This document shows, one piece after another, positions 53,071 to 63,588 of a DNA stretch of 64,000 nucleotides. The position numbers were made by a program, and so were the translations under genes. The notes under the pieces were generated by a model that saw nothing but the letters and a program-made list of their open reading frames with translations, was not told where the DNA came from and did not search any database. The stretch comes from Gammaproteobacteria bacterium (lineage in GTDB: Bacteria > Pseudomonadota > Gammaproteobacteria > Nevskiales > Nevskiaceae): positions 496,001 through 560,000 of the forward strand of contig JAPLSB010000019.1 in assembly GCA_026398875.1 (NCBI GenBank). The letters are read 5' to 3'. Numbering within the stretch: position 1 is the stretch's first letter; each line of letters starts with the position of its first letter.

Positions 53071-54933
53071 TCAGATCTCGACATGAAAGCCCAGCTCGAC
53101 GACATCGTCCGCAGGCAGGCCGTAGAAGTCGGTCGCACGCGTGGCGTTGTGCGCCATGAACGCGAACAGATGATCACGCCACAACGCCATGCCCGGCAGT
53201 GTGTCCGACGGAATCAGCGTGGCGCGGCCGAGAAAGTAGGTGACGTTGTCGATGTCGATGTCGAGACCGAGCTGCTCGCTGAGCCGCAGCGCCACCGGCA
53301 CGTTCGGCGTCTGCATGAAACCGTAGCGGATCACCAGACGGTAAATCCCCGGCGCGATGCCCCAGCCGCGCAGCCGATCGACTGCGCTCACGCGCGGCTC
53401 GTCGATGGTCTGCACGGTCAGCAGGACGATGCGCTGATGCAGCACCCGATTGCGCTCGAGATGACGCAGCAGGTAAGCCGGGGCGTGATCGCCGCCGGTC
53501 ATGTAGACCCCGGTCCCCGGAATCAGATGCGGCGGATCGTCCTTCACCCGCTGCGCCAGCGCCTGCGTGCTTTCCTCGTCTTCGGAGATCCGGCTCTGCA
53601 ACAGCTTTCGGCCGCGACTCCAGGTGGTCATCAGCGTGAAGATGCACACCGCCATCAGCAGCGGCACCCAGCCGCCGGCCATCACCTTCAGCAGGTTGGC
53701 GCCGAAGAACGCCAGATCGATGCTCAGAAACAGCAGTGCCAGCGGCACTACGACGCCTGAGCGCCAGTCGTAGCGACGGGCGACGAAGAACGCGAGGATC
53801 GTGGTGACCACCATCGTCGATGACACCGCGATGCCATAGGCCGCCGCCAGATTGGTCGACGACCGGAACGACAGCACCAGCCCGATGCAGACCAGCATCA
53901 GCAGCCAGTTGACGGCCGGTATGTAGATTTGCCCCTGCTCGTCGCCGGAGGTCTGGATGATGTTCAGACGCGGCAGCTGGCCCAGCTGCACCAGCTGGCT
54001 GGTCAGCGAGAACGCACCGGTGATCATCGCCTGCGACGCGATGATGGTGGCGAAGGTGGTCAGCGCCACCAGCGGATAGCCCATCCAGCCCGGCGCCAGC
54101 TGGTAGAACGGATTGTGGATCTCGGCGCCGGCACCAAGGATCAGCGCGCCTTGGCCGAAATAGTTGAGCAGCAGTGCCGGCAGCACCAGAAACAGCCAGG
54201 CGCGGCGAATCGGCGAACGCCCGAAGTGGCCCATGTCGGCATACAGCGCTTCGGCGCCGGTGACGACCAGAAACACCGAGCTGAGCACCAGGAAACCGGC
54301 CATGCCGTTGTCGATGAAGAAGTCCAGTGCATGCAGTGGCGACAATGCCACCAGCACCTGCGGGTTGCCGACGATGCCGCGCACGCCAAGCGCCGCCAGC
54401 ACGGCGAACCACAGCGCCATGCCAGGACCGAACAGGGCGCCGATGCCGCCGGTACCGCGCTTCTGGATCACGAAGATGCCGATGATGATCAGCAGCGTGG
54501 TCGGCACCACGAGCAACGACAGCGCCGGCGTGGCGACGCTGAGCCCCTCGATCGCCGACAGCACCGAGATCGCCGGCGTGATCGCGCCGTCGCCGTACAG
54601 CAGCGCTGCACCGAACAGCCCCAGCAGCATCAACAGATGGCGCTGCGAGCCGGGCCGCGCACGCCATGGATTGAGCAGGGCCACCAGGGCGATGATGCCG
54701 CCCTCGCCCTTGTTGTCGGCGCGCAGCACGATCGCCAGATACTTGATCGTGACCACCAGGATCAGTGCCCAGGTGATCAGGCTGAGCACGCCCAGCACGT
54801 TGCCCGCAGTCGGTTCGATGCGGTGCTCGCCGTAAAAGCATTCGCGCAGCGCGTAGATCGGGCTGGTGCCGATGTCGCCGTAGACGATGCCGAGTGCGGC
54901 GACACTCAGACTCAGGGTTTTGCGATCTTGCAT
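53071..54933 (-). CDS. kup: Low-affinity potassium transporter Kup
   Basis: The 620-aa protein has 12 predicted helices in the first 440 residues and a soluble C-terminal domain. The family N-terminus LGIVYGDIGTSPIYALRECF and DNKGEGGIIALVALL are clear. It is a K+:H+ symporter (HAK/KUP/KT). With the GNAT and M20 genes it lies between dapB and carA, which are adjacent in some relatives. No regulatory element is seen. Confidence 0.95.
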   Translation of the reverse strand: MQDRKTLSLSVAALGIVYGDIGTSPIYALRECFYGEHRIEPTAGNVLGVLSLITWALILVVTIKYLAIVLRADNKGEGGIIALVALLNPWRARPGSQRHLLMLLGLFGAALLYGDGAITPAISVLSAIEGLSVATPALSLLVVPTTLLIIIGIFVIQKRGTGGIGALFGPGMALWFAVLAALGVRGIVGNPQVLVALSPLHALDFFIDNGMAGFLVLSSVFLVVTGAEALYADMGHFGRSPIRRAWLFLVLPALLLNYFGQGALILGAGAEIHNPFYQLAPGWMGYPLVALTTFATIIASQAMITGAFSLTSQLVQLGQLPRLNIIQTSGDEQGQIYIPAVNWLLMLVCIGLVLSFRSSTNLAAAYGIAVSSTMVVTTILAFFVARRYDWRSGVVVPLALLFLSIDLAFFGANLLKVMAGGWVPLLMAVCIFTLMTTWSRGRKLLQSRISEDEESTQALAQRVKDDPPHLIPGTGVYMTGGDHAPAYLLRHLERNRVLHQRIVLLTVQTIDEPRVSAVDRLRGWGIAPGIYRLVIRYGFMQTPNVPVALRLSEQLGLDIDIDNVTYFLGRATLIPSDTLPGMALWRDHLFAFMAHNATRATDFYGLPADDVVELGFHVEI

Positions 54934-54973
54934 CTCGGCGGTTGCGCTGACGGTAGACCGCGCCGACTGTAGA

Positions 54974-55789
54974 TCAGCTGTTCAGGCCAAGCACGTCGCG
55001 CATCGAATACAGCTGCGCCGGCTTGCCGACCAGCCATTCGGCTGCGCGCAGCGCACCCGCCGCAAAGTTGCTGCGGCTGCTGGCGCGGTGGGAAATCTCG
55101 ACGCGTTCGCCGTCGCCCAGGAACAGCACCGTGTGATCGCCAACGACGTCACCGCCGCGCACGGTCGCGAAGCCGATGGTCTCGCGCTTGCGCGGGCCGA
55201 TCTGGCCTTCGCGCCCGTAGATCGCGTTGCTGCGCAGATCCCGATCCAGCCCCGCCGCAGCCGCCTCGCCAAACGCGAGTGCAGTGCCGCTCGGCGAATC
55301 GACCTTGTGCCGGTGGTGCGCTTCGACGATCTCGACGTCGTAATCGTCGCCCAGCGTGCGCGCCGCCAGTTCCACCAGCTTCAGCGCGACATTGACACCC
55401 ACCGAATAGTTGGCAGCGATGCAGACCGGAATCTGCCGGGCCGCGGCCGCGATGGTGTCCTTCTGCTCCGGCGTGAAACCGGTGGTGCCGATGACGATCG
55501 GCCGGCCGGCCTCTACACAGGCGGACAGCGCTGCCATGGTCGCGGACGGTCCGGTGAAATCGACCAGCACGGCGGCATCGGCCAGTGCAGCCGGCAGGTT
55601 GTCGGTCAAGGCGACACCGGTGGCTGCGGCACCGATCATCGTGCCGGCGTCGCTGCCGAGCAGCGGGTTGCCGGCCCGTTCGATGGCGGCCCCGAGTCGC
55701 AGCGCAGGCGTGCGCAAGGTGCTGTCGATCAAGGCTCGACCCATGCGGCCGGAGGCACCGAGGATCGCGACGGCGAGAGGCTGGTTCAT
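54974..55789 (-). CDS. dapB: 4-hydroxy-tetrahydrodipicolinate reductase
   Basis: The 271-aa protein has N-terminal nucleotide binding ([15 protein letters not shown]), the catalytic segment [16 protein letters not shown] (His and Lys) and GTTGFTPEQ. It acts in the lysine/diaminopimelate pathway. It lies 51 bases after dnaJ on the same strand. Confidence 0.96.
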   Translation of the reverse strand: MNQPLAVAILGASGRMGRALIDSTLRTPALRLGAAIERAGNPLLGSDAGTMIGAAATGVALTDNLPAALADAAVLVDFTGPSATMAALSACVEAGRPIVIGTTGFTPEQKDTIAAAARQIPVCIAANYSVGVNVALKLVELAARTLGDDYDVEIVEAHHRHKVDSPSGTALAFGEAAAAGLDRDLRSNAIYGREGQIGPRKRETIGFATVRGGDVVGDHTVLFLGDGERVEISHRASSRSNFAAGALRAAEWLVGKPAQLYSMRDVLGLNS

Positions 55790-55840
55790 GACGTGGGATT
55801 CTGGATCAGGACAGCGGCAGACACAGCCAGACGGCTGCGC

Positions 55841-56965
55841 TCAACCCGGCTTGATGTGTTGTTCGAAGAACTGCTTGGCCTTGGACAACCAGGAACTGGC
55901 GGCAGGGCTGTGCTTTTCGCCGCCCTTGTCGACGGTCTCGCCGAATTCCTTCAGCAGATCCTTCTGCTTGCGCGTCAGGTGCACCGGGGTCTCGACAACA
56001 ACGCTGCACAGCAGATCACCCTGCGGCCCGCCGCGAACCGGCTTGACACCCAGCCCGCGCAGCCGGAACACCTTGCCGCTCTGGGTGCCCTCGGGAACGG
56101 TGAGCTTGGCGCGCCCATTCAGCGTCGGCACGTCCATGTCGCCGCCCAGCGCTGCCACGACGAAACCAACCGGCACCTGGCAGTGCAGATCGTTGTTGTC
56201 GCGTTCGAAGATTTCGTGCGGCTTCACTTCCACCTGCACGTAAAGGTCACCGGCCGGCGCATTGCGCTCGCCCGGTTCGCCTTCGCCGGTCAAGCGAATG
56301 CGGTCACCAGTATCGACACCCGGCGGGATCTTCACTTCCAGCGTCTTTTCGTTGCGCGTCTTGCCGGCGCCGCGGCAGGACTTGCAGGTATCAGTCACCA
56401 GCACGCCGCGGCCGCGGCACGCCGGGCAGCTCTGCTGCAGCACGAAAAAGCCCTGCTGGACGCGGACCTGGCCCTGACCACGGCAGGTATTGCAGGTCGA
56501 CGCCGGCTTGCCATCCGCCGTGCCGTGGCCGTTGCAGGGTTCGCAATCACGAACCGTCGGGATGCGGATCGTTTCGGTGGTGCCGAACACCGCCTGTTCC
56601 AGCGACAGCTCGATGCGATAGCGCAGGTCCGCGCCTCGGCGCGGGCCACCACGGCCGCCGCCGAAGATGTCCGAGAACACGTCGCCGAAGATGTCGGCAA
56701 AGCCGCCACCGCCGAAATCGCCGCCACCGCTGCCGCCGCGCTGCAGACCTTCGTGGCCGTACTTGTCGTAGACCGCACGCTTCTGTGCGTCGGTCAGTAC
56801 TTCGTAGGCCTCGTTGGCTTCCTTGAATTTCTCTTCCGCCGACTTGTCGCCCGGATTGCGATCCGGGTGCAGCTTCATCGCCAGCTTGCGATAGGCCTTC
56901 TTCAGCTCGTCGTCCGAGGCACCCTTGGCGACACCCAGAACCTCGTAATAGTCGCGCTTGCTCAT
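55841..56965 (-). CDS. dnaJ: Chaperone DnaJ
   Basis: The 374-aa type I Hsp40 has a J domain with HPD ([12 protein letters not shown]), a Gly/Phe-rich linker ([13 protein letters not shown]), four zinc motifs [24 protein letters not shown] and CKSCRGAG, then the substrate-binding and dimer region. It stimulates DnaK ATPase and delivers clients. A long hairpin sits between it and dnaK. Confidence 0.97.
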   Translation of the reverse strand: MSKRDYYEVLGVAKGASDDELKKAYRKLAMKLHPDRNPGDKSAEEKFKEANEAYEVLTDAQKRAVYDKYGHEGLQRGGSGGGDFGGGGFADIFGDVFSDIFGGGRGGPRRGADLRYRIELSLEQAVFGTTETIRIPTVRDCEPCNGHGTADGKPASTCNTCRGQGQVRVQQGFFVLQQSCPACRGRGVLVTDTCKSCRGAGKTRNEKTLEVKIPPGVDTGDRIRLTGEGEPGERNAPAGDLYVQVEVKPHEIFERDNNDLHCQVPVGFVVAALGGDMDVPTLNGRAKLTVPEGTQSGKVFRLRGLGVKPVRGGPQGDLLCSVVVETPVHLTRKQKDLLKEFGETVDKGGEKHSPAASSWLSKAKQFFEQHIKPG

Positions 56966-57029
56966 GGCGTGATACGGACAGCGTTGGTCAGCAGCATCGA
57001 AAAATCCCCGGAGTCCCCAGAACGGTCAA

Positions 57030-57082
57030 AGGCGGGATGCGGATACGGAGACGTCCACGGTCTCTCGTTCCGCATCCCGCCT
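57030..57082 (-). other. Long hairpin in the dnaK-dnaJ gap
   Basis: AGGCGGGATGCGG (57030-57042) and CCGCATCCCGCCT (57070-57082) are a perfect 13-bp inverted repeat. The 27-base loop forms a second stem (GAGAC/GTCTC with ACG/CGT extension). On the minus strand it is followed by only TTTG, so full termination is doubtful; it may reduce dnaJ expression or stabilise the dnaK mRNA. Confidence 0.65.
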
Positions 57083-57096
57083 GGTCAGCAGACGGC

Positions 57097-59025
<1,929 letters not shown>

Positions 59026-59069
59026 GGTGTGAAGTGCTCCAGTGTTCTGTGAGTTATCTGATGCAGGCT

Positions 59070-59097
59070 ATTTGTTGGCTGGCAGCGCGCTTTCAAG
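59070..59097 (-). promoter_or_regulatory. Candidate sigma32-type promoter of dnaK
   Basis: On the minus strand CTTGAAA (59091-59097) exactly matches the sigma32 -35 box; 12 bases later CCAACAAAT (59070-59078) is a weak match to CCCCATNT. The dnaK start is 44 bases downstream. No CIRCE element (TTAGCACTC-N9-GAGTGCTAA) is present here. Confidence 0.45.
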
Positions 59098-59105
59098 CTG
59101 CCATT

Positions 59106-59126
59106 GACGGCGCGCGAGGCGCCGTC
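59106..59126 (-). other. Hairpin after grpE
   Basis: GACGGCGC (59106-59113), loop GCGAG, GCGCCGTC (59119-59126), 3 bases past the grpE stop. It has no U-tract; it may be a weak terminator or 3' stabiliser between grpE and dnaK. Confidence 0.45.
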
Positions 59127-59129
59127 GAC

Positions 59130-59672
59130 TTACGGTGCTTTTGCGACGATGACCATCGCCGGCCGCAGCAGGCGGTCGTGCAGGCGGTAGCCTTTCTGAA
59201 GCACGTTGATCACGTGGTTCGGGGCGACGTCGGCGCTTGGCACCGCCGACACGGCTTCGTGGAAATCGGGATTGAACGGCTGACCGGCCGGATCCACGAT
59301 GCTGATGCCGTGCTTGTCGAAGAACTTCAGCAACTGGCCGTGGGTCAGCGTCATGCCTTCGCCGATCGAAGCAGCGCTCGCATCCGGATTGGCAGCCGCC
59401 TTGATGCCCAACTCGAGACTGTCGTTGATCGCCAGCAGATCGCCGAGCACGCGTTCGGCGCCGAACTTGCGAGCGCTGTCGATTTCTCGTTCGGCGCGCT
59501 TGCGCACATTGTCGAGCTCGGCAAGTGCACGCAGCTGCGCATCCCGCGCGGTTGCGGCGGCGGCTTCGGCTTCGGTCAGCTTGGCGTTCAGGGCTTCGTA
59601 TTCCTCGATCGACACCGACGTGGCGTCGTTTTCCTCTGGCGCAGCCGAAGGCGTTGCGGATGATTCCGTCAT
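59130..59672 (-). CDS. grpE: Nucleotide exchange factor GrpE
   Basis: The 180-aa co-chaperone exchanges ADP on DnaK and acts as a thermosensor. It has a disordered acidic N-terminus, a long helix (NAKLTEAEAAAATARDAQLRALAELDN), then the beta domain with HGISIVDPAGQPFNPDFHEAV and LLRPAMVIVAK. I use the ATG at 59672 with GGA 7 bases upstream; an in-frame TTG at 59684 is an alternative. Confidence 0.95.
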   Translation of the reverse strand: MTESSATPSAAPEENDATSVSIEEYEALNAKLTEAEAAAATARDAQLRALAELDNVRKRAEREIDSARKFGAERVLGDLLAINDSLELGIKAAANPDASAASIGEGMTLTHGQLLKFFDKHGISIVDPAGQPFNPDFHEAVSAVPSADVAPNHVINVLQKGYRLHDRLLRPAMVIVAKAP

Positions 59673-59764
59673 CGTGTTTTCCAATCGTGTTGGGTGTATC
59701 GAAAGGGTGTCAGCGCGGCGAAAGCGCCCCCGCGCTGCCGCCTGATCAGCCTTTTTGGGGTGCT

Positions 59765-60814
59765 TCAGCGGCTTTCAAGGCCGGACCCGAGCCCGTTGCC
59801 GAGCAGGCGCGCGGTTTCGGTGACCAGCGGAATGATCCGCTGGTAGGCCATCCGGGTCGGCCCGATGACGCCCAGCACGCCCGCGACCTGGCCATCGATG
59901 GCGTAAGGCGCCGTGACCAGGCTGCAGCCATCCAGCACCTGATAACCCGACTCGCCGCCAATGAAGATCTGCACGCCGGACGCGGTCAGGCACTGGTCGA
60001 ACAGGTCGAGCAAGTCGCGCTTCTGATCGAGCACGTCGAACAGGCGGCGCAGGCGACCGACATCGGACAGTTCCTGGAAGCCCAGCAGGTTGGTTCCGCC
60101 GGCCAATACGTAGTCGTCGTCAGCGTCCTGACCCTTAAGCGCAGCTTCGGCCAGCGCCGCCGCCTCGCCCAGCATCTGGTTGACGCGCTTCTGGGCTTCG
60201 ACCAGTTCATCGGCCAGCGTCCGGCGCAGGCTCAGCAGGTCACGACCGGCAAAGGTCTCGTTGATCAGATTGGCGTAGCGCTCCAGCTCCTGCGAGGTGT
60301 AGTCCCGGCCCATGTCGAGCACCCGGTTCTGGACCTCGCGCTGGTTGACCACGAGGATCGCCAGCACTCGCCCGCCCGACAGGTTCAGGAACTCGATGCG
60401 CCGCAGCACGGTGACATTGCGCCGCGGCACCGTGACCACCCCGGCCATCGACGACAGCCGGCTCAGCAGGCCGGACACCGTCTGCAGCATGTCCGCCGAG
60501 GATTTGTTGCCCGGCAGCAGTTCGCCGGCGATGCGCTCCAGCTCGGCCGCCGACAGCGGCTCCGGCGCCAGCAGGGTGTCGACGAAGTAGCGGTAGCCGG
60601 CCTGGGTCGGGACCCGGCCCGCGGAGGTGTGCGGAGACGCGACGAAGCCGAGATCCTCGAGGTCGGCCATCACGTTGCGGATCGTGGCCGGGCTCAGCTC
60701 GACCTTGAAGGCACGCGCCAGCGTGCGCGAGCCGACCGGCTGGCCATCGTGCAGATGGCGCTCGATCAGCAGCTTCAGCAGTTCGGCGGCGCGGGGGTCA
60801 AGTTTCTCGGACAT
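59765..60814 (-). CDS. hrcA: Heat-inducible transcription repressor HrcA
   Basis: The 349-aa protein has an N-terminal winged helix (PVGSRTLARAFKVELSPATIRN and MADLEDLGFVASPHTSAGR) and a GAF-like regulatory domain. It represses CIRCE-controlled heat-shock genes. No CIRCE is visible in the hrcA, grpE or dnaK leaders, so its targets (for example groESL) probably lie outside. I use the ATG at 60814. It is divergent from nadK. Confidence 0.95.
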   Translation of the reverse strand: MSEKLDPRAAELLKLLIERHLHDGQPVGSRTLARAFKVELSPATIRNVMADLEDLGFVASPHTSAGRVPTQAGYRYFVDTLLAPEPLSAAELERIAGELLPGNKSSADMLQTVSGLLSRLSSMAGVVTVPRRNVTVLRRIEFLNLSGGRVLAILVVNQREVQNRVLDMGRDYTSQELERYANLINETFAGRDLLSLRRTLADELVEAQKRVNQMLGEAAALAEAALKGQDADDDYVLAGGTNLLGFQELSDVGRLRRLFDVLDQKRDLLDLFDQCLTASGVQIFIGGESGYQVLDGCSLVTAPYAIDGQVAGVLGVIGPTRMAYQRIIPLVTETARLLGNGLGSGLESR

Positions 60815-60967
60815 GGGCTTGGCAAGGTTGACGGCAGCACGAAGCGGGCAAACAAGAATCGCATGCAAGAGGCTTGCTGCACCGGCTTTTGCCTGACGGG
60901 TTTCATGATAATTTGCGTCCGCTCCAAAAAAACCAAAGTGCGCCGCCGGTCACCCTGACTGTCCCCT

Positions 60968-61891
60968 GTGACTTCCAGCCTTTTCCAGACCGTCGGCGTG
61001 ATCGGCAAGCGCCGCGATCCCCGGGTCACCGACACGCTCGCCCGGCTGTGCACCTTGCTACGCGAGCACCGGCGGGACGCGCTGGTCGAAACCGAAACGG
61101 CGCGCTTGCTGCCCGCCGGCAGCTGCAAGACCGGCAGCCGGGAAGAACTGGCCAGCCGCTGCGACCTGATCGTGGTGATCGGCGGCGACAGCACCTTGCT
61201 GGACGCCGGCCGCAGTCTCGCCAGTTCAGGCGTGCCGATCCTCGGCGTCAATCAGGGTCGCCTCGGCTTTCTGGTCGATGTCCGTCCGGAGGACATCGGC
61301 GCCACCCTCGGCGCCCTGTTTCGCGGCGAATACATTCGGGAGACGCGGCTGGTGCTTGAAGCGCGCGTGCGCCGGGCTGATGGCGGCCTGAGCCTGCCGT
61401 GGATGGCGGTCAATGACGTGGTGATCCGCAATCAGGCGGCGATCCGCATGGTCGAGTTCGCCACCTATCTGGCCAGCGACATCGGCGATGGCGGCGGCTG
61501 GGAATTCATCAGCCAACACCGTGCCGACGGCTTCATCGTCTCCACCGCCACCGGTTCGACCGCCTACGCGCTGTCGGGAGGAGGACCGGTCGTCCATCCG
61601 GCACTGGCGGCATTGGCGCTGGTGCCGATCTGCCCGCATACGCTGTCCGACCGGCCGATCGTGGTGCCGGCGTCGCGTACCGTCCGCATCGTGCTCGGTC
61701 CCAATGAAACGGGCGCGACGATGACCTGCGATGGTCAGATCGGCACGGCGCTGAGCCCATCGGACGCCGTGGAAATCCGCAGGTCCCCGGAAGACCTGGT
61801 CCTGCTCCATCCGCGCAGCTACAGCTACTTCGAACTGCTGCGCGACAAGCTCGACTGGGGACGAAACCCGGTCGGCATGCCCAAGAAGTGA
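60968..61891 (+). CDS. nadK: NAD kinase
   Basis: The 307-aa protein phosphorylates NAD to NADP. The DAG-kinase-like motif normally GGDG(T/S/N) reads GGDST (residues 72-76), so a near-invariant glycine is serine. Other marks are kept: GVPILGVNQGRLGFL, AVNDVVIRN, and STATGSTAYALSGGGP. Start is a GTG at 60968 with no clear ribosome site. The recN-nadK/hrcA arrangement is conserved in gammaproteobacteria. Confidence 0.92.
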   Translation: MTSSLFQTVGVIGKRRDPRVTDTLARLCTLLREHRRDALVETETARLLPAGSCKTGSREELASRCDLIVVIGGDSTLLDAGRSLASSGVPILGVNQGRLGFLVDVRPEDIGATLGALFRGEYIRETRLVLEARVRRADGGLSLPWMAVNDVVIRNQAAIRMVEFATYLASDIGDGGGWEFISQHRADGFIVSTATGSTAYALSGGGPVVHPALAALALVPICPHTLSDRPIVVPASRTVRIVLGPNETGATMTCDGQIGTALSPSDAVEIRRSPEDLVLLHPRSYSYFELLRDKLDWGRNPVGMPKK

Positions 61892-61901
61892 TCCCTTTCC
61901 T

Positions 61902-63578
61902 ATGTTGCGCAGCCTGCAGATCAAGAACCTTGCGATCATCGACGAGCTGAGTCTCGACTGGTCGACCGGCTTTCATGTGCTGACCGGCGAGACCGGTGCC
62001 GGCAAGTCGATCCTGATCGACGCGCTGGGGCTGGTCATCGGCCTGCGTGCCGACGCTTCATTGGTGCGGGCCGGCGCCGACAAGGCCGAGGTATCGGCCG
62101 AATTCGCCGTCAACGATTGCCCGGACGCCGCCGCATGGCTGGCCGAACGCGAACTCGCCGAAGGCGATGACTGCACGATCCGCCGCGTGGTTCACGCCGA
62201 AGGCCGGACGCGCGCCTTCGTCAACGGCAGCGCCGTCAGCGCCAGCGAACTTCGCGAACTCGGCGAGCGCCTCGTCGAGATCTTCGGCCAGGGCGAAAGC
62301 CGTTCGCTGTTGCTGGCCGACGCCCAGCGTCGCGCGCTCGACGAGTCCGGGCGTTATCCGGACCTGCTGGCTGCCGTCACGGCGGCGGCACGGTCGCTGC
62401 AGAAGATCGATGCCGAGATCGAAGCATTGCGGGCCGCGCAAAGTCGCGATCCTGCCCAGCTGGAGTTCCTGCGTTTCCAGCTGCAGGAACTTGATGCGCT
62501 GGCGCTGACGGCCGATGAACTCGTCGAACTTGACGCCGAACACAAGCGGCTGGCCAACGCGGGCCGCTTGATCAACGACGGTGACGGCGCCCAGCAATTG
62601 CTGTACGGCGGTGAAGCGAGCATTTACGACCAGCTGTCGCGCGCCTTGTCGGTGCTGCACGGACTATCGCCGCTGCATGAAGGATTTGCCGAAGCGGAAA
62701 CCCTTGCCGCCGGTGCGCAGGCCCAGGTCCGCGAGGCGGCCGATTCGCTGCGCAGGCTGATCGAACGGCTGGATCTTGACCCTGCGCGTCTGGCTGAAGT
62801 CGAAGGCCGTTTGACGGCGATCCACGATCTGGCACGCAAGCATCGCGTGCGTGCCGATGAGCTAGTCGAGCGCCATGCCGAACTTCGCCAGGAACTCGGC
62901 GGCCTCGAAGACGCAGGTGCGGCGCTGACGCGCCTGGAAGCCCAGCGCGCGACGGCCATGAAAGCCTACACAGCCGCTGCTGCGACGCTGACGACCGCAC
63001 GCCGCAAGGCGGCGCTGACGCTCGCCGCGTCGGTGACGCAACGCGTCCGCGAGCTGGGCATGGCCAATGCAGAGTTCGTCGTGGCCGTCGAAGTCTTGGG
63101 TCGCGACAAGCCCACAGCCCACGGCGCCGATCTCGTGCGTTTCGACTTTTCGGCGAATCCGGGCCAGCCGCCGCGGCCACTGGCCAAGGTTGCATCTGGC
63201 GGCGAGTTGTCGCGCATCAGCCTCGCGCTGCAGGTCAGCCTGCTGTCCGAAGAGGGCGCGGCGACGATGATCTTCGATGAAGTCGACGCCGGCATTGGCG
63301 GCGTGACTGCCGATGTTGTCGGCCGGCAACTGGCGGCACTCGGCGCGCGCCGCCAGGTGCTCTGCGTGACCCATCTGGCGCAGGTGGCCGCGCGCGGCAA
63401 CGAGCATTACGGCATCGCCAAGTCAGTGTCCGCTGGCAAGACCAGCACCGGTGTACGTCGGCTCGACCGCGCCGCGCGCGTGAGCGAACTGTCGCGGATG
63501 CTGGGTGGCGACGGCAGCGGCGGCAGCACCGTATCGCTCGCCGAAGAACTGCTGAGCCGCGCCGAAGCGCGCGCCTGA
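61902..63578 (+). CDS. recN: DNA repair protein RecN
   Basis: The 558-aa SMC-like protein acts in double-strand break repair. It has Walker A TGETGAGKSILIDAL (near residue 28), a central coiled coil, the signature ASGGELSRISLALQ and Walker B MIFDEVDAGIGG. The motif after the head, usually IHGQHEHQ, reads IFGQGESR (127-134), an unusual change. It follows nadK by 10 bases. Confidence 0.95.
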   Translation: MLRSLQIKNLAIIDELSLDWSTGFHVLTGETGAGKSILIDALGLVIGLRADASLVRAGADKAEVSAEFAVNDCPDAAAWLAERELAEGDDCTIRRVVHAEGRTRAFVNGSAVSASELRELGERLVEIFGQGESRSLLLADAQRRALDESGRYPDLLAAVTAAARSLQKIDAEIEALRAAQSRDPAQLEFLRFQLQELDALALTADELVELDAEHKRLANAGRLINDGDGAQQLLYGGEASIYDQLSRALSVLHGLSPLHEGFAEAETLAAGAQAQVREAADSLRRLIERLDLDPARLAEVEGRLTAIHDLARKHRVRADELVERHAELRQELGGLEDAGAALTRLEAQRATAMKAYTAAAATLTTARRKAALTLAASVTQRVRELGMANAEFVVAVEVLGRDKPTAHGADLVRFDFSANPGQPPRPLAKVASGGELSRISLALQVSLLSEEGAATMIFDEVDAGIGGVTADVVGRQLAALGARRQVLCVTHLAQVAARGNEHYGIAKSVSAGKTSTGVRRLDRAARVSELSRMLGGDGSGGSTVSLAEELLSRAEARA

Positions 63579-63588
63579 TCAGCGCGAT

